From: Puffinus mauretanicus
Lineage: Eukaryota > Chordata > Aves > Procellariiformes > Procellariidae
Reading direction: 5' to 3'
Assembly: GCA_023333565.1 (NCBI GenBank)
Contig: JAJKFH010002480.1
Coordinates: forward strand, 186,001 to 250,000
Length of the DNA: 64,000 nt
Below are positions 23,578 to 38,500 of this stretch, in pieces. Under the pieces are notes generated by a model. The model was given only the letters and a program-made list of their open reading frames with translations. It ran no database searches and was not told the DNA's origin. Every line of letters starts with the position of its first letter. Position 1 is the stretch's first letter. The position numbers and the translations under genes were made by a program.

Positions 23578-26500
23578 TTCAGCTAAGAGCTCCACTTTTC
23601 TAATCTTGAAGAGGCATCTTCAAGAGGTTCTGAAATATCATGTTCAGGGATGCATTCAAGAGAAAGGGCCTTTATCTTCTGGGAAAAATGGAATTAAGAA
23701 ACCTGCCCAAGAAACTCAGATGACCAGGAAACTTATAAAACTGAAGTTTGCGAACCACTGGAGCACACATTGGTTGTTGCAGTGTTTCTTCCTTATTACC
23801 TTGTTTTTTGCATTTGATGTTTTGTTACATGTAAGTAAGCATTGAAAGGTATTAGCTTTAAACTCAAAATATTTTATACCTAAACATCTCAATGCTGTTA
23901 TTACTTTGCAAAATGCAGTGTAGAGAAAAGCAAAAATAATCTGCTATTCTTTGCAAAATAGGTCAGCAAGTAGTGAAAGTAGACACTAACCAAAATATGG
24001 AATTTGTCATTTAGGCCTTGATCCTGAAACACTCACCGGAAGTTTTGCTACAGATGCTAATAGAAAGTGGGTCATACCCTTTTAATTTTGCACAGATTCA
24101 CAGCATTGCAGATACTTAGGAAAGAGTATGGTAGTAGGAACCCTTGGTTGCAGTTGGCAGTCTGTTACAATAACTATGATTTTTTTTGTCTTGCACTTTT
24201 AATACAGGGTCATTTGGTTTACTTTATTTAAACTGTAAAAAAAATTAAATCATATAGGGTTTAGGTAACAGAAGGAATTAAAAATATTCTTCAGCAATAC
24301 AGTTTTTATAGTGCTGACAGTAAATATTATCATCAGCTCAGCAAAATCTTGTCCAAATAATGACTTTGAAAAAAAAAAACTTAAGAACAGTACTATGTTA
24401 ACATTATCCTCAATATACTTTAGAAGCCAAAGAGTCAAGCAATAGTTACTCTTTTAGAAACACATTTGGCATAACACTCCCTGTTGAAACACTTGGTTTC
24501 TGATCACCAAATTAGGATGAAATGCGCTGTAGTTCCTTCTGTAAAGGAGTTTTTCCACATTGTGCCTGCGACAATTCTCCATCCCTTTCTTGTTTTTTTA
24601 AAATATGCCCACTTCAAATGTCCTGCCTACAAAGGATTACGAGGAAGAGCTCTGCCATTTGCCCTCCCTGAAGTATGTCTTTTCCTAGTTATCAACATAG
24701 TGAGGCAGTCAGCATTAAGCCAGCACAAAACATGAAGAAACACATAATTTAGAATCAATCGACAAAGAAGTATTTTCTAAGTTAATATCTTTCTAGGATG
24801 TATCTTTATTGCCTTGCAGTTTTTCTCCTTCTTCATTTGAAATAAGAGTTGCAAATCAAAAATATTCAATTGTTTTAATAAATTCTTAAAGCCTCTTCTC
24901 ACATAAAAGTCCTCACAAGAAAAGATAAAAGTGTTCTGCAACTTGCTATGCAAAGCAACCAGTCATGAAACTGTAGCTGAAAACTAATACTGCTTTTGTT
25001 CAAAATCTCCTTTATCCTTTTTATAGAGAAAACAATCTGTACTTTAATTACACATGTGAGAAGCAGGACAATGACAAACATTTAGCAATGCTTCTTAGTT
25101 TACAGAAGAACTGAAAAATTGATCAAAGGTGGTAAGGATCATAGATCTTAAAGAATCCAAATGCATTTAAAACAAAACAAAACAAAACAAACCACAGGAA
25201 TTTTCTGTGTAAACACGATAACTTCTCAGCAGCCATAGCCAGGATCCACAAGTGGCCTTGCTTGCACTTCTTGGTGCCATCCTGGCAGTGTACAAACATA
25301 TCTTCTTCATTAAAAAACATGCAGACAGAGTGTCTGAAACAGAACCCTCAAATATGGCATTGATATTATGATTCAAGACTAAGTAATGGCTGGTTGTTAC
25401 TAGAATTTATTACTATGACCACTAAACTGATTTGGTTTTATCCAGTTATTAGAGAAAAGCCTGTTAAACATTAGACAATGCTTATTTAACAACTTAAGAT
25501 AGTAGAATTGAAAACCCAACAATTCCCTAAAATTAGCACGAAGATTCTAAAATAAAGGGCTTCGTTTCAGGCCAGAGAAGCCTCCCCACCCTGATTTCCA
25601 TCGTTTATGTAAATACCTCCCCTTTATTTCTACATGGGTATCGGAAAAGGTTATGTTAAACCTTTGCAGAAACAGGTACCACTTCATTCCACTTGAAATG
25701 TATTGGATTTATACTGGGATAACAGATTTTGGCCCAGTATCTTTTTGTTTATATAGGAGAACAAAAGAAAATGTAGCAGTGACAGAAATTAGCCTTTTTC
25801 AGATTCTTACAGCCTCCTGGGTATCAGAACTGACAAAATTCAATTCAGAACAGCCCCTCTTTCCTTAAACGCCAGTGGGTAAAACATTAAACATTACAGG
25901 TGGATTTCAAACACTAAAATGCAGAATGCTGTCCTAAAATTCAGGACCTTCATTACCAAAATCAATGCAAAGGCAGTTACCAGTCTACAATCACCAAATG
26001 AGAGCTGGCTCCCATTCATAACCCTGTTACAATCGTTCAGTAATGCACACTGTGTTGAGCAGCCAGATCAGATTCAGCCACAATGAGCAGGCGTACGAGT
26101 AGCACTTAGCTCTGGACTGTCCATAAGACTGGGGTTTTTTCTTTTAAAAGTATGATCCAGTCCAATGTCAGAGTAATTCTGACTGAAGCTGCGATTTCAT
26201 GACAGGCTGCAGACAACCCAAGTCCATGCTGCTGCTGAGAGGGAAAGTCCCACGTCCCCAGCCATGTGTTCTCGTCCCTTTTCTTGGGCTGACAGTAGTG
26301 ATCCCGCAGTCATGCAGTCTGCCAGATCAGCCTAAGCAAACCCTTATGGCTAATACTAATTTCATATTCTTTTCTGTTTCGCTGATTCTGCTTTTGCTGG
26401 ACTCTCATCCAACCAGCTGTATGGTCGCATGAGGAACGGAGAGGCAATTCAGAGCCTTAGCGGCGGAGAAGCAGCATTTCTGATGGTGAAACCACACCCT

Positions 26501-29500
26501 TCTACCATTGTTTATTTCAACCCTGGAAAAAAATCATTTCGCTCATACATGTGAAATTTCATTGTAAGGAAGAGCATTTATTCAGCTCTGAAATGTGTGT
26601 CTGTACACAAGAAAGAAAAACACTATGGAGAGAACCCCTAAATATCCTTATCTCGGACTGTATCAATCCATCTGTTCCTTGTTTTATTATTTCCAGAACT
26701 ATTAATCCCAGAAGGATTTTTTTTTCCTGGCATACATCACATAGCCTACAACAATAAGACAGAAGACAAAGCTTCAGACAAAGGCCAGTAACATAGGCTA
26801 GAAATCTTGCCTTCATTGCTAAACTGTAGTACATGGGTGATCCACTTGAAGACAGTAAAATTTTTACTTCTCCCAACATCTGAGCTTTACATTGGTACTG
26901 GACAAAGATTAAGCATTTAACTTTCAGGATCACTGAGACAATTAGGTACCACTGTGTTAAACCCCTGGTCTAAGTGTTCCCTAAGGCACTGACTTGTATG
27001 CTAGGTTCACCCGCTTTATCAATGGAATTATATTGTTACAAATCACTTTACACACTTAATTCTGGTATAGCAGCATCTATACAGAAAGATAACCTGTTAA
27101 ACAAAATCTGTCTAAATTAATACTTAATAAATACCACAAAAACACCTTTCTTTCATTCAGTCCTAAGAGCTATATTCTGTTTCTGTAAGTTGCAAGAACT
27201 TCCCTTAAGAAAAAAGTATTTTTCTGTAATTGCTAGTTTATGCTTTTAATTTTTGTGTAATTTTCTGCAAATTATAATCATATTTTCATTTTCAAAAGTT
27301 TTTCATAAAATAGCTCCAAAGTTATGTAAATAATATTTTTCAATTTCCCTTGTCATTTTTACTTTCCTTTTCCCCCTAAAAGGCAAGGGGAGAGGAAAAT
27401 AGGAGATGGAACAATAACATGATTTTTGTTCACAAATCTGTATGAATAAAAAGTGCTGATCACATTTAAATACACTTTCTGTAACGAGTATGACTATACT
27501 GATTGCTCAACCAAAGATGAAGCTGAAATTTAATGTCAGAACAATTCTGAAAAAGACTAATTTTATTAGTGCTCTAATCTCTAATTATTTGCTCTTTTAT
27601 TATAGTTTACTATTATTATATATCTATTATTACATCTTTTATTGCATGCCATTTTCTGTTCATCATCTACACACATTATCCAAAGAGACAGCCTAAGAGT
27701 TTGGGAGACAATTAGTGAAACTGTTCTTTGCTATGAATTTTGAAGATAAGTGTCTCCATTACATGTCTATGAATCCAAAAAGGAGGAGTCCCAAACTTTA
27801 AAGATATCTTGCCTAATCTATAATATTGACGCTTCACTACAAAGTAGAGAGAACGGCTATGTAGAAACGTAACAAACTTTTAAGACTTGTTTTTCTAAGA
27901 TTCTTATTTGAGGAATATTCAAACACATGACAAAGTAGCCCCAAAATACATATTCAAATTCTCACTTTCAAGTTTTTCAGACGCAATCTTTGCATTTCTT
28001 CTTACTATCAATCCTAGTATCAGAGCAGACCATTTCTCAACAAGGACTTCATGCATAAATAAGCAGGGTAGGAAAGAAGAGATTCATTTTAACTTCTATT
28101 TCTGCATCACAGATGAGACTGATGGGGGGGGGTCTTCATAAGCAAACAAGAAGTTTTGAAAAGATTTTCAAGAATACTTAGCTGGGGGCTAATACTGTTC
28201 CTACTGAAATCAGGGAAAGTTAAATATTTACAACTCAAATGAGATACACCAAGTACGTGTTAAGTATGACACAGAACATGCTATTGTAAACACTGCCCCC
28301 AAGCCACCCAAATCACAGCACTCACATCCATGAAGTCCTACGATGCCCAAGCTCAGTAAGTAGTAAATTGTATCCTAATGGTGGCCCCTCATCAGAAGTA
28401 AATTAAAGCAAAGCTCAGATCTAAAAAGCTCAGTATTTCACTAGGAGACTCTGATTCTGTTCCACCTGTTGTACCTTAGCCTTTTGTTAAATGCTTGCTG
28501 TTTGAGTGTCTGCTTCCCACTTTGACATGTCAATGGTCTTCAGAATTTGGGCTACTGCTGTGTACTGCATTTTTTAACTGCTAGGCTCTAATCCCTGACT
28601 TCCACTGCAGCCTTGCCAAGACAGCTCAGTTAGTTTAAATTAGCAAGCAGCAGCATGAAGTATACAATTCTCTTTCTGCTTGTACTAACTCCAACAACAA
28701 ATGTATCTCAGTGGGTTTCTATTTTCAGACCATTTTTTTTCCCCTAGAATTAGGAAATTCAGAAAAGGTTTAAGGGGAATTGAGGAGAAAGAACTGATTT
28801 GAAACATATTATTCTGTAAGTGCGCTCTTACCTGAAATAACACAAGCTTAGAGTTTGGCTAACACTGTAGTACTTGTACGGGGTCCTTTATCACGGCTTT
28901 GTCATACGGACTGAGAGAGTGGATTTTGCGATGGAGCCACATCAAAGTAAAGCTGCTGCAGGGCAAGTGGGGAGCTGATGACTCATCAGCACCAGCAGCC
29001 CTCATGTTCTGACTCATGAACTGCTCCAAACGGGGCGACAGCTCACGCTGGGCTGGAGCATGTCCAGTCACCCGCTTCCGGCTACACCACCATTGCTAAA
29101 TATTGGGAAATCTGTTTACTTCTCTGAAAGCAGAGCCAAATCATTGCCCAACTTTTTCTCTCTGTCCCTCTGTTCCTTGTAAACAAAAAGAGGACGAAAA
29201 GGAAGCTTGTCTCAAGTAGAAGTCCACTCACAGTGCTTTCACACTGCGTGACGTGGCAGATATATACTTTTATACAAACGGAAAGTTTTTTAAATTTAAG
29301 AAAATTACCTGGGGGCCACAACATCCCAGTCTATTGTGTGAGGTTGCTCACGGTACTGCAGTGCCATTTCTGGTAAAACTACAGCCAGAGCCAAGCCACA
29401 CAGTATTTCAGTAACCACTATCATGAAGGATCTAGCAGCAAAAGAGAAATTGTGTATCAGCCTTCGGTGCCTTAGAAACTTACTTTAAAACATACTGGTA

Positions 29501-32500
29501 TAAAACAATCTATTGACACAAACCAGAGATGCTCCCAGTAACCACAGGAACAGCTTCTTCTCTCCTGCCCTGCCCATGGCCTCAGCCAGGCTCTCAAGCA
29601 GGGCTCCCTCTCACTAGGGAAGGTGGGTTTTCTCCCCTGAGTAGGAGCTAGTAATTTTGGCCCTCTCTGATCCTGATGAAAGCAACCATTAGTATCGCAA
29701 GTCAGCTGCCCCAGGATTGAGAGACCATGACCCACCACAACCCACGTGAGCAGCCCACCTGCACTGTGACCACTGGCTCGGCACGGCCCCAGCCCAGCCT
29801 GACGACAACTAGCGGAAATAACAAAGAAAAATTCATGTTCATTTTTGTGTAGGGGCCTAACTCACAAGGGTGCTAAGCATTCACCCCTTCAAATCATACA
29901 AGATTTAGTGGAGTTTAAAGTTATCACCTGTTTTGCAGTACACTTCGTGAGGCCAAACACAATGTCACAGTCAGTTCTGCACCTTGCTCATTCCCATCTT
30001 CTGCTACCTCCTCAGTTCAGTTGGCACAACTGGTTTAGGCTATGGACAGCAACTCAAATCAGCAAAGCGATTCAGATTAAAAATAGACCTAATCAAAATA
30101 ATTATTAATATATTGGATCAATTTAGCACAACTTAAGGGTTGGCACAAACCTCCAATTCATGCCTCCCTCCTTCAGTTACGCTACGGTTTTGTGGGGCTG
30201 CACTATAATCCAGATTCACAAAATTAAGTGGGTTAAAAAGAACCCTGAGTAAGGGGGTAACTGTAGGCTCAAGCAATTGCATTTGCTTACCGTTAAACAT
30301 GCAAAGTCCTCTCACCTATTTCTCAGCAACTGCCTGTTACAATCTAATAAGATGACTTACGGCAGATGAAGGGATCCTGTACTATTACTATTACTGTTAT
30401 CGTTTCCGTTGCAAGACAAGCCGGGGCCTGTTCAGGATACTGCGCCCCTCAGATCTTTAGGCACTCACACCCTGCCCAAAAGGAGCTTAGAGGACTAACC
30501 TCACAACACAACGGGCAATTGCTAAATAGAAGTGTGTTTGTATGTGCTCCTGAACGCACATAAACCCATTTCTGTGGAAAAAAGAATCAAGACTGAACTC
30601 TTTCAAATTATTTTCTAAATTAGATTTATTTTAAAACTTGAGTCTAATTCAAATATTCAACAACTATTGATCTGGGAAAAGAATAATACAGTACCTTCAC
30701 ATTAAAAAAAAAATAGCGAGTATCAAGAGCAAATCAAGACTTTATCCTGCATACACCTACTGAGAAATAATGTGCATTGGCATACTCATTAATTATGGTG
30801 GTACCTAGTAGCCGTATCTTCATTTGCACTAAACAATAAATGCCAATTGTTTACTGTACACATCAGCCCTGATACATTCATAAATCTCTAAAAAGACTTG
30901 TCAACTGCCTGAGGGCAGACAGTAAGCCACCGCTGAGACAGTCCCTCATTTCCTCTCCTACAGAAGAGAATTCAAATAGAGTAGCTTGCTTTCATCTTGC
31001 CCAGTACCTTTTATACAACAGTATCTTTTACCACATCAGTCCCATCTGCAAACAGTTCACTGGTTTTCTGTTATTCCAGGTTCAGTTCAAAATGACTTCT
31101 CATTGACCCAGCCAATTTCACAGTACTTTATGATTTAATTCCACTCTCCATGTCCTTTGCTTATCTAGCTTCGGATTGATCTCTCTCTCTCTCCAAACAA
31201 TTTGTCTCAAGCAGACAAGGTGTTAGGTTTTGAGGGGTTTTTTTTTTTGCAACTCTTTCCATTAAAAGAAATATCCTATGAGGTTTTGTCTTGTGAGCTC
31301 TCTCAAAATTCTTAAATATTCTTAAATATCTTCTCTTTTGCTCTACTTTTAAATTTATTTCACACTCTAGTCCCTTTCACTAGGGTTTGACTTCACAACT
31401 GCACAAAATCAGCTTTAGATGGCATTTGCTGCAGATTGTTTTAAAGATCCTATGTACTAAAAGGGAAACAGGCAAACAGAAGAGGGAATTTGGTGAGCTA
31501 TGCTGTAGATTGGAGAGAAAGGAAATACCCTTACTAGGAAGCAGAAATAAAGAAACAAACAAAAATCTCAGCTTCTTGCTAAGTTACTTCAGAAAGGTTA
31601 AAAAAAAGCAGTGTACATCTTATATCCTCAGTGGTCAGAATGAAGATCCTTTTTCTTGGACTATAAACTCTGGCTAGCTTTTCACAATCTTCGTTCTATT
31701 TGAGCAAGTTGGGGAACAGTTAATTCAGGTTGTTCACAGATAATGAGTTTGGAAGAGTCTGGTTTGGTTTTCACTTACTGTTAGACACATCAGATATGTA
31801 AATAAGTTTCTAGCTCCAAAACAGTTTTGACATAAAAGCTATTTACAAGAAATTTTCTTTCTACTCCCTAGTTTTTACTAGATGTTGAATATTTCAAAAA
31901 ATGCTTCTTCCAGGCTTCATGCAGTATAAGTTTTATAGCCTTTTCTCTAAATATGGCATGTTAAAGATATTGTAAAAGCTATTTTTCCACCTGCAGTTCA
32001 CTTCAAGTGAAATTTATTTTAAGCCTTGCCATTTTTTCATGTCACAGTTCTTCCTTGTCAGGTGGAGTTATATAGCATTAAAAAAGAAAGTGTAAAGGTA
32101 CCGAAATTAACTCACTGATTTTTCATGGTAACGTAGATGGAATCAACATTTTGAAAAGCCAATCTAACCATTCTATCAGTTAAACTACATAGTACTTTGA
32201 GATTTTCAAATGCTAAATGAACTCAACTGGAGTGTGAAGTCATGATATTTTAAAACATAATTCTTGAGAACTGCTTCACTAGTCTCACAGAATCTTCTTC
32301 ATCTGTAAAAGTCTAGTATCATCAACTTCTTAAAAATCTTAGCTCTATTATTCTTTTTTAAGTGACCTTTATGTCTTGCAGTCACAGGTGAGCAAAACTT
32401 AAGATATGAATTAAATGGAAATTATTTTTAGCTTTAGAAACAATTACCCTATGTGCATGTGTCCAATTCCCACAGAAGTTAATGGAATTTGTGTGTGTAT

Positions 32501-35500
32501 ATACAGACAATACACTATCGTGTTGTGCTGAAGAAAAAAAGGGTAAGGGCCGTGAAGGTCCTTCCCTATATGCTGGATCTTTGACATCGTGCAAGTGAAT
32601 AAGCATGAAAGGAAAGACCACAGAACCAACATTCTTTATCATTAAACAGAGAATTCAAAAACCATCACTAGAATCTGAAGAAATAAGATCTGCTTAGTAC
32701 AGTCTTAATTTATTTAAAAAAAAAGTAAGTCACAAGATTCCAATTCCCCCCCCCAAAATCACATGAAGTGACTTTCAGAAGCATGATTTTACCCCTCTAA
32801 GGTAAATGGAAAAAAATGTGCACACATACTTAGTCCTGTATAACAATTAGGATGAAAAATATTACTGCGCATATAAAAATATCCTTTTTTTCTTATGAAA
32901 ACCTTTGATCTCATTTCCCTCACACACTTCAAAATGATTTCCAGGCCTAGTGTCTGTTCCTAGGAAACTTCAATAGGAGAAGGGTGAGACCCACTGTGTA
33001 CAGAAAAATAAAAATACTGTTTTGGGCAAAAAATTAACTCACAAATGAGTATTTTTAAATGCTTACCAACAGCAGTTACATTTATCAGTGTGTTTAGAAA
33101 CCTCCAAACCCACTGTTTGCTAGGGAAACACCAACAGCTCCCCAAGGATCACAGCAGCAGCGGTGCCGCTGTAATACCACCATGAATGCCTTCCCTTAAG
33201 GTGGATAGTTTGAGTAAGGGTGGGGCCAGGAATCTCTGAAGGGGATGAAGAGGATCAAGGAAATTCTATAATTAAGCAACATTTTACAGCAGCTTATGGC
33301 AGCTGTTGGAACCAGTGGAAGGACTGGCTGGGGGGTGCCACAACAACTAGCAAAATTCTTCCTCATCAGACCATACGCAGCCGATCGCCCTCAGCACCAC
33401 GCCTGCCCCGCATCTTACCAAGGTCACCTTATACCAACACCTGCTGGTTCTGCAGACTTGGGGATGCACTTCAGTTATTGCTGTCATCTTTCTAATCCTG
33501 AAAGGGGGAAGAATTTATTGTTCACTAAAAAAAGTAAGAGCGAAATATTTTAGATTGTCTCTAGTAAGAAAACTGTACATATGCTATGTGCTCCCTTGGA
33601 ATATTAAAAGAGAATTTATGAATGCTTCTCTGTAAGAATCCTCCGTTAAGCACTCTTCTTAATTATTAACAAAATACTAATGGGTTAATTAATCCTCAAC
33701 TTCAGGTAGCCTTTAGTTTCAAAAGATGAACCTTTAGTATTGGATATATTGTAATTTATATATACCAACATTTTATATTTCTTTGCAGATATTCTGTCTT
33801 CTCCACGGCCATTATAGGCACAAAAGAAGGGCAGGACGTGGTTCAATAACTGTATGAGAATACACTGTTCCCTCTGTAGCATGCAGTTGGATTCCTCTTC
33901 CTTTGCCACGCCTTCTTTTCCCCCTCTCTCACCACAGACTGGAGAATTTCAAGAACCAAGTTCTGCCTCTCATCACAACATGAAAAGGCTTTACAGAAAC
34001 TACAGCACCATGTCCTAACATCATGTACCCACCTGTGCATTTGATAACTATAACTCATTAAGTAGACTGCAACAGTCCCCACAACGTGGGAACTATCTTC
34101 AAAACACGCAAGAGACAGTCACTTCTCTTAAAAATGTAAAGCTTGAAGATCATGCAGTAATTTCAGTAGGATAGCCCAATTTTTATGGCTTGTCACTTGT
34201 TCACAGCTCTGTTAAATGCAAACTTAAGTGGAAATGGGACTGAGTTAAATTATGGTCTGAATCACATCTTGTTAAAGACAATGAGCTTCACTCTGGCATG
34301 AGTCCACACAGAACACGTTTGGAGAAAAATCTTTATTGGCATAGACAGTTTACATGCCAGACTGTGCAGACAAAGCATCAATTTCACTAGGTTTGCAGTT
34401 GCCTTAGTCTTTTCTTTTAGCTTATGTTTACATTACACACACAAAAAAAGGAATGTGAAAAGTTTAATGCAATGAACCAAACTAACATACTCGTGTTAGC
34501 TTCTTTTGGTCCTCTCACGGCTGTGCATTGTGATACCATTGTTAATTATATCATCACACACTATTTTTCCAGAGAGTGCCTGCTTTACTTACTAAGTGCG
34601 TTTGACTATTCAAAGGCTCAGTTACTGACGTGCTATTAAGTATTTTCTTTATCTAGCATGCAGCTTCATCCCGTATTTACCACAAAATTCTCGAACTCCG
34701 TTCTAGTGACAGATGTCATAAACTGTCTTTAAAAGATAATGAGTAAATCATCACAGTGCAACTTCAGAGATTTCCATTCAGTTTTGCAAGGCTGTCCCCA
34801 TTTTACAGATCAGGAGTACAACGTACCTAGAAGTATCCAGTTATTTCAGGGAGCACTTTGAAACATCTAGGCCCTGACCTTACAAAATAGGTATCGCTTT
34901 TGTGTTCAAAACACAGCATCCAGTGATTTCAGCTATCACTGTGAGTGCCTGGCATATTTAGAAATCATGGAGTGGGGCGGGAAGAGTTAGTGTAGGTTGG
35001 GGGGTTCTTTCTCTCAGACACATACACCCTTTCATGCAGTTAAATGGAGACAAAAATCCATTTCCATACAGCAAGCGCTAAAACAGATGAACAGAAGATG
35101 AAGGAGTAGATCCTTTCTTTAGGCTATCGTGTAAAGACACAACAATTCACAAAAATATTTTTAGCAAATAATGGGTAAAAATGGCATTCCCCACAGACAC
35201 TTACCACGTCCTTTCTCTTGTAGCTTTATCACCTGTAACAACCACATTAAAAATGAATACTATCTGCATATCAAGTATTTCTCCATTAGCCTGACATTTT
35301 CCAACATTGTATAAAGAAAAGTTGATAGGTCTGGTTCTCTTCCAGGTACTCAAAGAAGAATGCTATTACCTTCTTTCTCATATACACAAGTGGAATGTAC
35401 ATTTATTTTTAGATGGGTTCCATCTCATCTAGGAAGATAAGTGAGAAATAATGAGTTCTTGTAAAAAGTAGTGATGGTACTACACAAGAACCTAGACAGG

Positions 35501-38500
35501 ATGAGTTAGACTATTGGTGTATGTATGGTTGGCTAAGTACAAACACAGAGTATTTGTCTGGCACTGGCCTATGTCCAGGGCCATGCTGCAGGCACATGGT
35601 ACAGAATGCTGGTAAACTTGACAAATGGCTAAGATTTTCCTTTCATGGGACAATACTTTGAAGCAGGAAAATCAGACAGTTGCAGTGTGTTCCCTGCTAT
35701 TTAGCACTTGACTTGACTAACATATTGATGCTTCTAGATGTTTCCAAGCCTCTGGGGCAGACCATGGGACGCTTGGGCTGTTGCAAATAAAACAAAAACC
35801 AGATTTAAAGTCTTCTCTGTTTTTCTGTAGTTCTAAATCACAAACAATACATGCGGCAGTTTAAGGTCACAATTCAATCCCGGTAGATTGCATTAAAAAA
35901 CCACAAGCAGGTAGCCTACGCTTGGCTAACAGAACGTCCCTGTGGTTTCATGGCCACAGCACTGCTGAAAGGGGTGGCCTACTGGGCATGGCACGCTCTC
36001 ACCATTTCCTTTATGCCAGTCCCAATAGCCATGCCAAGGTGAAACGAATGAACACCTTAGTCGACTTGTTGAACCTAAGGAAACAAACCTTGCTGATTAT
36101 TTCAGCTAGATTAACAGACTGATCTGACTGACCCTGCTGCCCCATGACTGCTAGCCAAAACAAAACTGGGAAAAAGGTTTGGCAATATGAGGGCAGGGCC
36201 AGGCCAACTTTCAGCTTCGACTGTGAGATGGCTGGGTTAGTTTCAGTCTATTTCATATTCAGTTGTGGTCTAGTGATTTCCGACAGAGGAGGGAAGAACA
36301 GGAAAGATTAATGGAAATCTACAGCGATATTTTCATTTTATACCAGAAACAGACATCAACGAACACACGCTTTACTAGATTTTTAGTATGAAGAACTTTT
36401 AAAACTTCCCTCTCTTAAATGGAAGACATTTGCCTATTCTTAGGCCACTCTCAAAACACGCACTGGCACTTAAGAGTAAGCTAATGTAGCCAGCCCATGT
36501 TTACAGCTGCTGCAGAGCACTCCGGGTGGCCCCTATTGATATCCTTGAAACAACTGGTGGTAGGCAGCCAGAACAGCTGTTAGGCATTACTTTCTAGCTT
36601 CAGCATTTTAATTATCTGCTGACATTATTCACTGTTAATCAGGAAAGCAAAAAAGTTTGCCTCATTCAAAGCCAAAATGTTAATAGTATTTTGCAAAAGA
36701 TCATGCACACAGTATATCCATATGAAGAGAAAATACCTATGAGGCAGAAGAGCTTAAAGCTGCATGCTATTGATTTCATTTATACTGTTCCTCTCAACAG
36801 TTGGAAAGAATAGGATTTTATCTTTCATTGTCTCACTAAAAGCACACAAACACATACAAAACCCCGTATCTCTCAATCACTTCTCCTTTGAAAGTGCAGA
36901 AATTAATAACTAACATTCCATAGTTCAACTATTCATTACTGTAGTAGGTTCAAGTGACTGTCTACAGTATTTCAACCTGCAGGTTTAGCTAATAAAATTC
37001 ATGGCACTTGCTTTTTCAGACACTGATAACGTTCCATGAAAATTTCATGAAGCTTTAACAAGGAGACACAATGTAATTATTAAACTGATTGAACCATGGA
37101 CTTTGTTCTCCTACTGCATGTTCATCGTAATTTCTAATCTTGAAGCTGGAATATTACATAAGTATTTGAATATTTATTATCCTATGCTAAGTACTAATTA
37201 AAATAACTTATTTGGTGAAAAGAGTTGCTCTTTTCCTGAATTAGTTTCAGCATTATTTGCTACTGTGAAGAGAACTTTAAGAATGTCCTGCTAAGCTTCC
37301 CTGTAACTGACTGATTCCATTGTTGGTATACGCTGAGGACTTAAAAAACATTAAACTAGTTATACAAATGGAAACAAAACACCCTTTGAGTTCTATTGAC
37401 AACTTAACCTTTTGAATTTGGATGAAATCCCAATTCTTGAGAGAAAGAAAAAAAGGTACTGAATGAAACTATTGTATAGAACATTCTTATGGGATTTTTT
37501 AATGTATACACTTACAGTGGCAATAATGCATTTGTTTACATGATGAGTCCCTGTAGCACTCTATTTAAAGAGACATATTAATGATTCTATTAAAACCATG
37601 TCTATTTTGTTTTGGGAAAAAATGTAATAATCTGAAGACAAAATATTCCTTTGTGAGAGATACATGACATTTTCAGATTCATGAAGTTACAGAAATTGTT
37701 AAATAGGTTACAGAATGAAAAATAATTAACTGTCCTTCACATGAGCTAGAGGGCTATAATCAGGTTTTGTTGTGAATGCCTCTATTTACCAATATAAAAG
37801 CCACGTCAAAAGTAACCATATTTATGAACAATCAGGGTTTACATGCATGAAATATAAAATGGTGCTGTCTTGTAACAAGAAAGCGAGAAGCAGCCCAATG
37901 TAATAAATATTCTTTTACTACCAAGCTGGCATTTCTAGACAAACTGTTACTATTTTAACATATTAAGCATTCCAGTAAAAATAAATAAACAAACAAACAA
38001 GAAATCCCCCTTCAACTCCACAGAATCCCCTTACAGGGAAATAATCAAAATCCTCCCCAGCCAAAAACAGATAGTAGGACAGACAAACAACCCAGAACAA
38101 AACAGGACATAAAATCCCTATGAAGTTATAGAAAAATGCTCTTTTAGTTGTATCCCACTGCATTGGCCAGAGGCAGAGAAATGTATGACACCGCAGAATT
38201 TGGTCCCAGAATTCTCTTTTGCAGTCTAGATTTTTATTTCATGTTTTGCTTTCAGTCAGAAAATCAACATTAATGTTTCCAGAGCATTGTACATTTGGCA
38301 TGTGCATAAAAAAAATTGGATTTTTTTCTAGTACTAGTGACCTTTTAATCAGAGAATTAATAGGGTTGAACTCATAATACCAATAAAACTCTGCTATTTG
38401 TGCTATTTAACTAACCGTCATGTACTGTTTGCTCTTTGCAATTTGAAGAATAACTGTCAAGAGCTTCACATCATTGCAATATATTCAAGCATGCTTTTGT

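Noticed and set aside
33220..33553. Two overlapping plus-strand frames of 85-91 codons
   Set aside because: No domain and no defensible splice or start signals; probably chance in a GC-richer patch.
35922..36122. Short frame in a GC-richer stretch, considered as an old transposon piece
   Set aside because: No terminal repeats or transposase motif were seen.
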